Positions 50,716-62,700 of a stretch of 64,000 nt of DNA are shown here, one piece after another; within the stretch, counting starts at the first letter, position 1, and each line of letters starts with the position of its first letter. The DNA comes from Porphyra umbilicalis (lineage: Eukaryota; Rhodophyta; Bangiophyceae; Bangiales; Bangiaceae). The notes under the pieces were generated by a model, which worked only from the letters and a program-made list of their open reading frames with translations, was not told where the DNA came from and did not search any database. The stretch is from contig KV918790.1 in the NCBI GenBank assembly GCA_002049455.2, positions 62,001 through 126,000 of the forward strand, written 5' to 3'. A program made the translations under genes and the position numbers.

Positions 50716-52008
50716 TCAAAGGCGGTCGTGGAGCAACCCCCCCAGCCACTTCGAGTCGGGTAGAGAGCTCCCCGCCTTGAGCGGCGGCAGCCCCCCCCCC
50801 TCCCACCGCTTCAACCAACACTCCCGGTGGCGACCCCCGAGCGCCGCAAATCCCCACACCCACACATTGCACTTGGGGCGTCTGCGGCACGCGGCCTCAC
50901 ATGCAATGCAGCTCCTCCGTCGGTGAGTGTCCCCCGCCACCAGCACCCGCCCGCCCCAGTCGGCCGCCCACACGCCCGGGCACGCCGTCCTCTCATTGGC
51001 GGGGACGGTGCCCGACACCCACGGCGACGGGCCGTCGGTCGGCGGCGTCGTGCGCGGAAAGAAGGGGCCCGTACGGGCCTTTAGCCAACACTGGCGGTGA
51101 CGGGCGACCACGGTCACGTCGGCGCCCCACACCCACGTCGTGCAGCCCGGCATGCGCACGCAGTTGGCGCGGCACCTGGCGCAGGTGGAGGTGGTGAAAT
51201 GGCTCCCGTTGGAGAGCACCCACCCCCCCGCGTCGGCAGCGGTGGACTTGACAAACGGGGGGCAAGCTGCGGTCAGCGGCGGCGGCCCCGCTGCGGTGAC
51301 GGGCGCCGACTGGATCGTGTCAGAGGAGCCCCCGCCGGGTCCCCCGCAAAAGAGCTGGGCCAACGCCACCACGCGTGCGCCGGGCGGGAAGGACGACACC
51401 GGAAACATCTCGCCACCCTGCTTGGAGGTCAACGACTTGCCGTTGCCCGCTATGAACGAGGGTTCGGAGCGGAGCGACTCCCCAGGCGGGCCATTGAGGT
51501 CTTTGATGGTCCAGTTAAAGTAGCCGTCGTTTGTCGGCACCGATGCCACCCACCGCGCCATGGCGAACCCCGGCAGCACGGGCGGGGGCGTCTCCACCCA
51601 CACGGGCACCGGCCAGGTCACCTTGTCCCACCGCGACACCGCCGACACAACACACCCGTCGGCGTTGCACGCGCGGAGGCGGTAGCGAAAGGTATCGCCA
51701 CCGTAGGGGCACCTGATGCTAATCGTGAGGGAAGTGCCGGCGCCATTATACAGATCCACCCAATAGTCGGGGTGATCGGTCGACGAGCGTTGCCACTGGA
51801 AATCCGCCGCGCCACTCGCGGCGGCGCTGATGGTCACGGCCGAGCCAAACACCCCGGCAACGAACGGGGGGGGTTGCCGCGTAATGACGGGGGGGGCGCC
51901 CGCCACGGCGGTGGCGACCGCCGCCGCGGCAGCGGCGGCGGCGGCGGCGAGGAGGGACGGAGTGACGCGCGCCTGGCGGCGGGGGGGAGGGCCGCGACGG
52001 CGGCTCAT
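50716..52008 (-). CDS. Secreted Ig-like plus double PAN/Apple-domain protein
   Basis: A 430-residue protein starts at ATG 52008 (MSRRRGPPPRRQ); the open frame extends upstream but that part is low-complexity. Residues 15-38 are a basic start followed by an Ala-rich hydrophobic core, a signal peptide or anchor. Residues 39-128 resemble an Ig-like beta-sandwich (ITRQPPPFVAGVFGSAVTIS, FQWQR, TLTIS-like strand, CNADGCVVSAVS). Two tandem PAN/Apple-like modules follow, each with six cysteines in matching spacing: Cys249, 276, 279, 283, 289, 307 and Cys343, 367, 370, 374, 380, 397. Both share CxxCxxxCxxxxxC, WVWG and RHRxCWLK. PAN modules bind carbohydrate or protein, so a cell-wall or extracellular-matrix adhesion role is likely. 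The frame is intact. The frame opposite is only a shadow. Confidence 0.78.
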   Translation of the reverse strand: MSRRRGPPPRRQARVTPSLLAAAAAAAAAAVATAVAGAPPVITRQPPPFVAGVFGSAVTISAAASGAADFQWQRSSTDHPDYWVDLYNGAGTSLTISIRCPYGGDTFRYRLRACNADGCVVSAVSRWDKVTWPVPVWVETPPPVLPGFAMARWVASVPTNDGYFNWTIKDLNGPPGESLRSEPSFIAGNGKSLTSKQGGEMFPVSSFPPGARVVALAQLFCGGPGGGSSDTIQSAPVTAAGPPPLTAACPPFVKSTAADAGGWVLSNGSHFTTSTCARCRANCVRMPGCTTWVWGADVTVVARHRQCWLKARTGPFFPRTTPPTDGPSPWVSGTVPANERTACPGVWAADWGGRVLVAGDTHRRRSCIACEAACRRRPKCNVWVWGFAALGGRHRECWLKRWEGGGLPPLKAGSSLPDSKWLGGLLHDRL

Positions 52009-54120
52009 GGTCACGTTCGGGGCGGTGGGAACGACCAACGCCGTGGCGAGGGGGTAAACCCCAGAGCACCCGTAGAGGGGATGGGGTGGGGGGGGGAGGG
52101 GGGGGGGAAAGCTCCGAGAGGCCAACGGCGAGCGACCGGAAGGGGACGGGGACCACACTGGGGCGGGCAAGGACGGGGACCACACTGGGCGGGCAAGGAC
52201 AGGGACAGGCGTCCCCCTCCATCGGCGCTGGGGTCGCCGAGCGCGGCGAAAGCACACGCCACCGGGCGGCGATTCAAATAGTCGCCACCGTCGCGGCGCC
52301 CCCCCCGCCCCTCCGCGTGTCGTGCCGCGGCGCCGCCGCCATGGCAGGCGGGCGGCGCGTCAGGCCGGGGGGGACCAATGTTGACCTGCCTCCCGGGCGG
52401 AGGCGCCAACAAGGCGCGCCGCCCCGGGCGGGGGGGCGCCCGTTTGCCCGCTGCCACGCGCGAGGCGCGCCAACGGCCCCACACGCGGGTGGGGGATCGT
52501 CAGAACAGTGGACACTTGAATATCGCTGATCTCACAATTCTGAGAGGACGACAACTGCTCTTCAGTTTCCCGTTTACAACATGTTACCGAGCAGTTCATC
52601 CGAGTATCGAGAACTGCACATCGCGTTCCAGCAGTGTTCGACACTTCTGAGGAACCGAGGCACTAATGAGCTTTGCCATCAATCATGAGCTCGTTGAATT
52701 CTTAACAAGGAGTGCAAGGCTCTGCTCGCCAGTGCACAAAGCAGGCCGGCGCCCCGACCACCATCGCCGGCGCCCCCCACCGTTCTTGTCCCCCCGCCCG
52801 CCCCCACCGTCGTCCCCCCCCGCATCGTCACGCCCCCGCCGGCCCATCGTCGTCGTCCCCCGCCACGCCGTTGTCGCGCCGTCCCCCTCCCATCGCCGCC
52901 CCCCCCTCGCCCCCCGCGGCGTCGCTACCGCTCCGCTCTCAAGCTTTAGGCGTCGTTGCGGCTGGCCCCCCGGCGGAATTGCCGCCCCGCTCTCGGCGTC
53001 GTTACCGCCCCGCCCCCTGCGTCGTTGCCTCCACGACCTCGTCGTCGTTTCCGCCCCCCCCCCCAGCGTTGTTGCTGCCTCCCTGTTTTTTCGCCGCCAT
53101 CGTTGTGATTGTGAGTAGAGACAAGATTAAAAACAAAAATAGGAAAACCTCATTTGCATTGCTCAGACAGAGCTGTTGTGTTTTTTCCCTGTCGAGCTCA
53201 TCGACTAGCTTTCTCCAGCCATGACATGGTGCTCGTGAACAACTTTGCCACCAGCCACCTCTGTCGACCACGCCAGTCACAGCGTTTTCCGCCCAAGTCG
53301 GGGTCGAGACTATGCCATGGGCCGCTCCGGGGGACCAAATAAAAACAGTCCGAAGGCCGTGTTCCGTCATGGGCACACCTCTGGTGACCACCGGAGGCAG
53401 TCCGAGTTGCGTGGCTTGACACAGGCTCGGAGTGAACAGGCGCTTCTATTTAAGATGGGCACGCTGTGCAAGGCCCTATCTCGTGCACAGAAGGCGCATC
53501 GTGTCGAGCAGTCAGCAGATCCGAGGCTGGACCAGACTGAATAGGCTTACAGCTACGTGTGCATTCCATCGTCATTCTTTCGCATCAGCCACTCGTGCCA
53601 GAAGGTGCAGCACTTGTGGTCCTGTTTCTTGGCATCACACGAAGACTGCTCCGCTGTCATTCATGGATCACGCGCTGTGATTGGCCCAGTTGATGACAAG
53701 TTCACTCAGACCACTGTGCAGTTGATGTCAGAAGGCAGTTCTGGGTAGGGTTGTGCATCACGCCCCTATTGGGGTGGCGGGGTGGGCGATGCACGCCTAA
53801 GAGCAAACCTAGCAATGATGGACTCACAAAACGTGTCTCTTTTATTCGTGCAACGTGTCTATATTCGCTTATTGGTCCACGAACCACGCTCTCGTCAATG
53901 TAATGGTGCCCTAAGGAGCAAGATTCACCACAATGAATTTAGATAACTACATCTCGGTCCGATAGTCGGGGTGACATAATAGAGGGCGCATGTTCTATTC
54001 GAAGGCAAAATACGGCACGCCCTCCCTATTCTGGACAAGGACTATCCTGGACGTCCGCTGGATGTCGAAATGACATAGGTCGAACACGTGTCCCACGACG
54101 ACCCGTGCAACCAGACGGCG
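52009..54120. other. 2.1-kb region without a supportable gene
   Basis: Upstream flank of the PAN-protein gene, then a C-rich stretch (52750-53070) and a moderately GC stretch (53100-54120). The frames seen are Pro/Arg/Ser-rich or short, with no domain recognised. Confidence 0.45.
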
Positions 54121-54217
54121 CCGTGTGGCTCTGTGGCTCTGTGTGGCTCGGTGTGGCTCGGTGTGGCTCTGTGTGGCTCTGTGTGGCTCTGTGTGGCGCT
54201 GTGTGGCGCTGTGTGGG
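54121..54217. repeat. 10-bp TGTGTGGCTC array
   Basis: About ten units of TGTGTGGCTC with variants (GGTGTGGCTC, TGTGTGGCGC) run without interruption. Confidence 0.88.
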
Positions 54218-54775
54218 TGCACACAATCCCGTCCGTGATTCGTTGATCAACGACCGCGAACCGATCGCGGGCCACTCCGACGAGGCCCGACACAGATCGC
54301 CGATTCCATCCTGTCTGAGGAGGGGGCCGATGCAACTGCATCCACGACGTCTCTGAGAGCCCTATGGTGGTTTTCTGTATTTTGGCCACACTGCGGGAGG
54401 CATGGTTTGCCCAAACTATTGTGGACCACTTAGTCACGATCCTGGTCCGAATTGATCTCGATTGTCTCCGCAGCCAACAGTAATTGAGGTCCGCGGGATC
54501 ATGACATCAGCAGTCGATTTCTGATGAGCGCTTCCCGATCCGAGACGTCGCCTTCAAGCCTGCTTCCGTCGCAGCCAACTCAGCCCCGCTCCTGTTCCAG
54601 GCTGGCCGCCACGCGAGGCGGCATACCTCAGAAGCGACCCTTCCAGCGCCGACTCACGTGAGAGCCAGTGCGCATTGCTCAAACCCGCCGCCAGTTTCTC
54701 GACCGGGATGCTGGGGTGCCCGGTCGGGGTACGGGGATCGTCAACACAGCGCGGAACGTGACAGGGGGACGGCGG

Positions 54776-54935
54776 CCACGGTGACGATCACTGCGGCGGC
54801 CACGGCGACGATCACGGCGGCGGCCACGGCGACGATCACCGCGGCGGCCACGGCGACGATCACCGCGGCGGCCACGGCGACGATCACCGCGGCGGCCACG
54901 GCGACGATCACCACGGCGGACACCGCGGCGACGGG
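54776..54935. repeat. 24-bp GCGGCCACGGCGACGATCAC array
   Basis: Six to seven near-identical 24-bp units lie just upstream of the Cys-rich gene. They are open in frame (ATITAAAT), but that frame ends at 54993 and has no continuity with the gene. Confidence 0.88.
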
Positions 54936-54982
54936 GACGGGCTGCAACGGTCGGTGCACAAGGCGCCGCGGCAGCGTGCAAC

Positions 54983-56758
54983 ATGAAGTTTAGCCTGTGT
55001 CATTACGTCAGCCACCCTGACGGGCCGACTCACAATGCGCGGTCGTGCCCTCTGAGGCAGACGCAGTGCCGCCGGTCGCTACCGGAAGGCCACCCTTTTA
55101 AGGAGCTCGGCCAGTGCGTCATCGCGCTGTGCGTGCACAAGGAGAAGTGCAACACGTGCGGGGTGACAGGCCACCTGTACGGGACGCAGGCCCTACACCC
55201 CGGACGGTGGAAGTTAAACAATAAGGGGCGTCTGGTGAGGAAGCCCAATAAGCAGTCGCTCACCAAGGAAGATTTTGTCTGCACCCTCATGACGGACCTC
55301 TCCATCCAGAGTATGGTGGAAATCTCGGTGAGCGTCTCCACCACGGCCGCGGAAGAAGCGCACACGCGTCGAGTGGCCACGTCGCGGCTCCACGCCAACA
55401 CCAATGCCGAGCGTCTTCACATTAATGAGACCGTGCGGGTTATGGAAGGGCTCGGCAGCAACGCGGAGCTGCTGCAAGACGAGAACAAGGCGACGTTCCA
55501 GACGCTCTACTCAAATGTGCACCTCGGTGCGGTCGCTGCCAACCGGCTGGCCGCGTCGGCCGCTGAGAGCAGTTTGGATGAGACGACGCCACCCTCCTCC
55601 GACGTGGAGGCGCATAGCACGTCCGAGGAGGAGGCAGCCGCCGCGGCTGCGGGTGCCAGAGGCGGTAGAGGGAGGGGGCGCAAACGAGGGGTTGGTGGTG
55701 GCAGCGGGAAAGGACGGCGACGAGGCGGCGGCGACGACGGCGGCCATGGCGCCCGCCATGCCGCCCGCAGTGGCAAGAAGGCTCGGCGCGGCGGAGCCAG
55801 CGGGCAGGCAAATAAGGATAAGCAAGCGGTCAAGGCAGAGCGCGTACACCATGCCGGGCGGCGAAGCAGGACGGACCGCTACGCCGCCGCCATCGCCAAG
55901 AGCCAGCGGCCGTCCTCGGCTTCTTTGGGGTTGAGACAGGGCACTGCCGGAAAAGGAAAGGCCCGCAGGGGCAGCAAAGGCGGCACATCGGCGGCCCTCA
56001 TCGATGTGGACGACCTCGAAGACACCCACATGCCGGTTGGTCAAGACAACGGGTGGCCGGAGGCGACACGCGCCCACTTTGAGCGCAACCTGCCCGTCTT
56101 CGTGTCTCCTACGTTCGGGGGCAAACCTCCCGTCCGCATTGCGCATGCCGTCGTTGCGGAGCTGTACCAGTGCCCTATCGAGGACGTGGACGCGATAATG
56201 GCGCGACTCGTCGTCAATGGCGCGTGTGACTCGCAAGTGCGGGAGTTCATGTTGACATCCGGATCGCTCAGCTCTGCGCAGGTCTCGGAGTGGCTTTGCT
56301 CTGTAATGTCTGCCGCTCTACGCCGAGCGACGCTGCCGAGCATGGCTTATGCCGTGCAGCGCGTGGTTGACAACGTGGTGGCGGAAGCGGCGGCACTGTC
56401 GGGGGTGAGTGTCGCCACCGCAGCAGCGCCCAAGGCCGCCGCCGAACGAAGCGCCTCTTTTCCTGCACCGCACGGAGCCGCTGCACGAGCGTCTATCGCT
56501 AGCGGTAGGATGGCTGCCGCTGCCGCGCCTACATCCGCTGCCACTACCACGCCCGGTCCCGCGCGCACTGTTTCTGCCGCCGCCGCGCGCGAAGCTCCGC
56601 GCACTGAGGCTGCTGCCGCAGCGCCTGCTGTCGCGGCAGCTGCGGCCGCCGCGGTCGCTTCCATGGCCGCCGCTGCTACCGCTGCCGCGGGCAGCGCCGC
56701 GCTGGCTGCCGCGCCCGCTCCCGTTACCGGTCTCGGGCCCCGCGCCGCGGTTGCTTTG
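54983..56758 (+). CDS. Cys-rich, basic protein; 3' end fused to satellite
   Basis: From ATG 54983 about 592 residues precede the satellite; the frame then continues through repeats to 58444 (1153 residues in all). The N-terminus holds Cys6, 22, 29, 45, 50, 56 and 59 and several His, including CNTCGVTGH (residues 56-64), which resembles the start of a CCHC zinc knuckle but lacks its last Cys. A helical segment follows (ISVSVSTTAAEEAHTRRVAT and onward), then an acidic patch, a long RG/K-rich basic region (about 225-330), a compact region near 370-470 (FVSPTFGGKPPVRIAHAVVAELYQ), and an Ala-rich tail. I recognise no family; nucleic-acid binding is suggested by the Cys/His and RG content. The natural C-terminus was probably lost where the array begins. 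Confidence 0.5.
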
Positions 56759-59700
56759 GCAACTATCGCAAACTATCGCAAAATATCGCACCTATTTGCA
56801 GCTCCAGTGGCTTCCCCAGGGCTCTGCACGCCGCGCCATCGCGCGGGAATGTCTCTTGGGGATGCAGCGATACGTTTGCAGCCGTCGTGCGCCGCGCGGG
56901 AGCAAGTTGGTGCTGTCCCTTATCGCACTGGCACGCCATGCATGGCACGCCATGCATGGCACGCCCCACCGGCGGCAGAATGTCATACGTACATCCAGGG
57001 CGTCAGAGGTGTCAATGCCGGCTCTGCCGCGTGTAGGGCAGCCGCGCGGGTGCTCGCGCATGGCACAGGCGGGCGGGGAAGGTGGCCCGCCTCGGGGCAC
57101 TGCCATCCCAATTATTACCAACTATCGCAAAGTATCGCAAACTATCGCACCTGTTTGCGGCTCCAGTGGCTTCCCCGGGGCTCTGCACGCCGCGCCGTCG
57201 CGCGGGAATGTCTCTTGGGGATGCAGCGATACGTTTGCAGCCGTCGTGCGCCGCGCGGGAGCAAGTTGGTGCTGTCCCTTATCGCACTGGCACGCCATGC
57301 ATGGCACGCCCCACCGGCGGCAGAATGTCATACGTACATCCAGGGCGTCAGAGGTGTCAATGCCGGCTCTGCCGCGTGTAGGGCAGCCGCGCGGGTGCTC
57401 GCGCATGGCACAGGCGGGCGGGGAAGGTGGCCCGCCTCGGGGCACTGCCATCCCAATTATTACCAACTATCGCAAAGTATCGCAAACTATCGCACCTGTT
57501 TGCGGCTCCAGTGGCTTCCCCGGGGCTCTGCACGCCGCGCCATCGCGCGGGAATGTCTCTTGGGGATGCAGCGATACGTTTGCAGCCGTCGTGCGCCGCG
57601 CGGGAGCAAGTTGGTGCTGTCCCTTATCGCACTGGCACGCCATGCATGGCACGCCATGCATGGCACGCCCCACCGGCGGCAGAATGTCATACGTACATCC
57701 AGGGCGTCAGAGGTGTCAATGCCGGCTCTGCCGCGTGTAGGGCAGCCGCGCGGGTGCTCGCGCATGGCACAGGCGGGCGGGGAAGGTGGCCCGCCTCGGG
57801 GCACTGCCATCCCAATTATTACAAACTATCGCAAAGTATCGCAAACTATCGCACCTGTTTGCGGCTCCAGTGGCTTCCCCGGGGCTCTGCACGCCGCGCC
57901 ATCGCGCGGGAATGTCTCTTGGGGATGCAGCGATACGTTTGCAGCCGTCGTGCGCCGCGCGGGAGCAAGTTGGTGCTGTCCCTTATCGCACTGGCACGCC
58001 ATGCATGGCACGCCCCACCGGCGGCAGAATGTCATACGTACATCCAGGGCGTCAGAGGTGTCAATGCCGGCTCTGCCGCGTGTAGGGCAGCCGCGCGGGT
58101 GCTCGCGCATGGCACAGGCGGGCGGGGAAGGTGGCCCGCCTCGGGGCACTGCCATCCCAATTATTACCAACTATCGCAAAGTATCGCAAACTATCGCACC
58201 TGTTTGCGGCTCCAGTGGCTTCCCCGGGGCTCTGCACGCCGCGCCATCGCGCGGAAATGTCTCTTGGGGATGCAGCGAGACGTTTGCAGCCGTCGTGCGC
58301 CGCGCGAGAGCAAGTTGGTGCTGTCCCTCATCGCACTGGCACGCCATGCATGGCACGCCATGCACGGCACGCCCCACCGGCGGCAGAATGTCATACGTAC
58401 ATCCAGGGCGTCAGAGGTGTCAATGCCGGCTCTGCCGCGTGTAGGGCAGCCGCGCGGTTGCTCGCGCATGGCACAGGCGGGCGGGGAAGGTGGCCCGCCT
58501 CGGGGCACTGCCATCCCAATTATTACCAACTATCGCAAAGTATCGCAAACTATCGCACCTGTTTGCGCCTCCAGTGGCTTCCCCGGGGCTCTGCACGCCG
58601 CGCCATCGCGCGGGAATGTCTCTTGGGGATGCAGCGAGACGTTTGCAGACGTCGTGCTCCGCGCGGGAGCAAGTTGGTGCTGTCCCTTATCGCACTGGCA
58701 CGCCATGCATGGCACGCCCCACCGGCGGCAGAATGTCATACGTACATCCAGGGCGTCAGAGGTGTCAATGGCGGCTCTGCGGCGTGTAGGGCAGCCGCGC
58801 GGGTGCTCGCGCATGGCACAGGCGGGCGGGGAAGGTGGCCCGCCTCGGGGCACTGCCATCCCAATTATTACCAACTATCGCAAAGTATCGCAAACTATCG
58901 CACCTGTTTGCGGCTCCAATGGCTTCCACGGGGCTCTGCACGCCGCGCCATCGCGCGGGAATGTCTCTTGGGGATGCAGCGATACGTTTGCAGCCGTCGT
59001 GCGCCGCGCGGGAGCAAGTTGGTGCTGTCCCTTATCGCACTGGCACGCCATGCATGGCACGCCCCACCGGCGGCAGAATGTCATACGTACATCCAGGGCG
59101 TCAGAGGTGTCAATGCCGGCTCTGCCGCGTGTAGGGCAGCCGCGCGGTTGCTCGCGCATGGCACAGGCGGGCGGGGAAGGTGGCCCGCCTCGGGGCACTG
59201 CCATCCCAATTATTACCAACTATCGCAAACTATAGCAAACTATCGCACCTGTTTGCGGCTCCAGTGGCTTCCCCGGGGCTCTGCACGCCGCGCCATCGCG
59301 CGGAAATGTCTCTTGGGGATGCAGCGAGACGTTTGCAGCCGTCGTGCACCGCGCGGGAGCAAGTTGGTGCTGTCCCTTATCGCACTGGCACGCCATGCAT
59401 GGCACGCCATGCATGGCACGCCCCACCGGCGGCAGAATGTCATACGTACATCCAGGGCGTCAGAGGTGTCAATGCCGGCTCTGCCGCGTGTAGGGCAGCC
59501 GCGCGGGTGCTCGCGCATGGCACAGGTGGGCGGGGAAGGTGGCCCGCCTCGGGGCACTGCCATCCCAATTATTACCAACTATCGCAAAGTATCGCAAACT
59601 ATCGCACCTGTTTGCGGCTCCAGTCGCTTCCGCGGGGCTCTGCACGCCGCGCCATCGCGCGGGAATGTCTCCTGGGGATGCAGCGAGACGTTTGCAGCCG

Positions 59701-62700
59701 TCGTGCGCCGCGCGAGAGCAAGTTGGTGCTGTCCCTTATCGCACTGGCACGCCATGCATGGCACGCCCCTCCGGCGGCAGAATGTCATACGTACATCCAG
59801 GGCGTCAGAGGTGTCAATGCCGGCTCTGCCGCGTGTAGGGCAGCCGCGCGGGTGCTCGCGCATGGCACAGGCGGGCGGGGAAGGTGGCCCGCCTCGGGGC
59901 ACTGCCATCCCAATTATTACCAACTATCGCAAAGTATCGCAAACTATCGCACCTGTTTGCGGCTCCAGTGGCTTCCCCGGGGCTCTGCACGCCGCGCCAT
60001 CGCGCGGGAATGTCTCTTGGGGATGCAGCGAGACGTTTGCAGCCGTCGTGCGCCGCGCGAGAGCAAGTTGGTGCTGTCCCTTATCGCACTGGCACGCCAT
60101 GCAGGGCACGCCATGCATCGCACGCCCCACCTGCGGCAGAATGTCATACGTTTATCCAGGGCGTCAGAGGTGTCAATGCCGGCTCTGCCGCGTGTAGGGC
60201 AGCCGCGCGGGTGCTCGCGCATGGCACAGGCGGGCGGGGAAGGTGGCCCGCCTCGGGGCACTGCCATCCCAATTATTACCAACTATCGCAAAGTATCGCA
60301 AACTATCGCACCTGTTTGCGGCTCCAGTGGCTTCCCCGGGGCTCTGCACGCCGCGCCATCGCGCGGGAATGTCTCTTGGGGATGCAGCGAGACGTTTGCA
60401 GCCGTCGTGCGCCGCGCGAGAGCAAGTTGGTGCTGTCCCTTATCGCACTGGCACGCCATGCAGGGCACGCCATGCATGGCACGCCCCACCTGCGGCAGAA
60501 TGTCTTACGTACATCCAGGGCGTCAGAGGTGTCAATGCCGGCTCTGCCGCGTGTAGGGCAGCCGCGCGGGTGCTCGCGCATGGCACAGGCGGGCGGGGAA
60601 GGTGGCCCGCCTCGGGGCACTGCCATCCCAATTATTACCAACTATCGCAAACTATCGCAAACTATCGCACCTGTTTGCGGCTCCAGTGGCTTCCCCGGGG
60701 CTCTGCACGCCGCGCCATCGCGCGGGAATGTCTCTTGAGGATGCAGCGAGACGTTTGCAGCCGTCGTGTGCCGCGCGAGAGCAAGTTGGTGCTGTCCCTT
60801 ATCGCATTGGCACGCCATGCATGGCACGCCATGCATGGCACGCCCCACCGGCGGCAGAATGTCATACGTACATCCAGGGCGTCAGAGGTGTCAATGCCGG
60901 CTCTGCCGCGTGTAGGGCAGCCGCGCGGGTGCTCGCGCATGGCACAGGCGGGCGGGGAAGGTGGCCCGCCTCGGGGCACTGCCATCCCAATTATTACCAA
61001 CTATCGCAAAGTATCGCAAACTATCGCACCTGTTTGCGGCTCCAGTGGCTTCCCCGGGGCTCTGCACGCCGCGCCATCGCGCGGGAATGTCTCTTGGGGA
61101 TGCAGCGAGACGTTTGCAGCCGTTGTGCGCCGCGCGAGAGCAAGTTGGTGCTGTCCCTTATCGCACTGGCACGCCATGCATGGCACGCCCCACCGGCGGC
61201 AGAATGTCATACGTACATCCAGGGCGTCAGAGGTGTCAATGCCGGCTCTGCCGCGTGTAGGGCAGCCGCGCGGGTGCTCGCGCATGGCACAGGCGGGCGG
61301 GGAAGGTGGCCCGCCTCGGGGCACTGCCATCCCAATTATTACCAACTATCGCAAAGTATCGCAAACTATCGCACCTGTTTGCGGCTCCAGTGGCTTCCCC
61401 GGGGCTCTGCACGCCGCGCCATCGCGCGGAATGTCTCTTGGGGATGCAGCGAGACGTTTGCAGCCGTCGTGCGACGCGCGAGAGCAAGTTGGTGCTGTCC
61501 CTTATCGCACTGGCACGCCATGCATGGCACGCCATGCATGGCACGCCCCACCGGCGGCAGAATGTCATACGTACATCCAGGGCGTCAGAGGTGTCAATGC
61601 CGGCTCGGCCGCGTGTAGGGCAGCCGCGCGGGTGCTCGCGCATGGCACAGGCGGGCGGGGAAGGTGGCCCGCCTCGGGGCACTGCCATCCCAATTCTTAC
61701 CAACTATCGCAAAGTATCGCAAACTATCGCACCTGTTTGCGCCTCCAGTGGCTTCCCCGGGGCTCTGCACGCCGCGCCATCGCGCGGGAATGTCTCTTGG
61801 GGATGCAGCGAGACGTTTGCAGCCGTCGTGCGCCGCGCGAGAGCAAGTTGGTGCTGTCCCTTATCGCACTGGCACGCCATGCATGGCACGCCATGCATGG
61901 CACGCCCCACCGGCGGCAGAATGTCATACGTACATCCAGGGCGTCAGAGGTGTCAATGCCGGCTCTGCCGCGTGTAGGGCAGCCGCGCGGGTGCTCGCGC
62001 ATGGCACAGGCGGGCGGGGAAGGTGGCCCGCCTCGGGGCACTGCCATCCCAATTATTACCAACTATCGCAAAGTATCGCAAACTATCGCACCTGTTTGCG
62101 GCTCCAGTGGCTTCCCCGGGGCTCTGGACGCCGCGCCATCGCGCGGGAATGTCTCTTGGGGATGCAGCGAGACGTTTGCAGCCGTCGTGCGCCGCGCGGA
62201 GCAAGTTGGTGCTGTCCCTTATCGCACTGGCACGCCATGCATGGCACGCCATGCATGGCACGCCCCACCGGCGGCAGAATGTCATACGTACATCCAGGGC
62301 GTCAGAGGTGTCAATGCCGGCTCTGCCGCGTGTAGGGCAGCCGCGCGGGTGCTCGCGCATGGCACAGGCGGGCGGGGAAGGTGGCCCGCCTCGGGGCACT
62401 GCCATCCCAATTATTACCAACTATCGCAAACTATCGCAAACTATCGCACCTGTTTGCGGCTCCAGTCGCTTCCCCGGGGCTCTGCACGCCGCGCCATCGC
62501 GCGGGAATGTCTCTGGGGATGCACGAGACGTTTGCAGCCGTCGTGCGCCGCGCGAGAGCAAGTTGGTGCTGTCCCTTATCGCACTGGCACGCCATGCATG
62601 GCACGCCCCACCGGCGGCAGAATGTCATACGTACATCCAGGGCGTCAGAGGTGTCAATGCCGGCTCTGCCGCGTGTAGGGCAGCCGCGCGGGTGCTCGCG

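Noticed and set aside
52666-53118. Plus-strand Pro/Arg-rich frame
   Set aside because: It translates a C-rich low-complexity tract; the overlapping frame reads equally well.
53750-53800. Imperfect hairpin around TGCATCACGCCCC
   Set aside because: Arms pair only in short interrupted blocks, and no other copy or flanking signal was seen.
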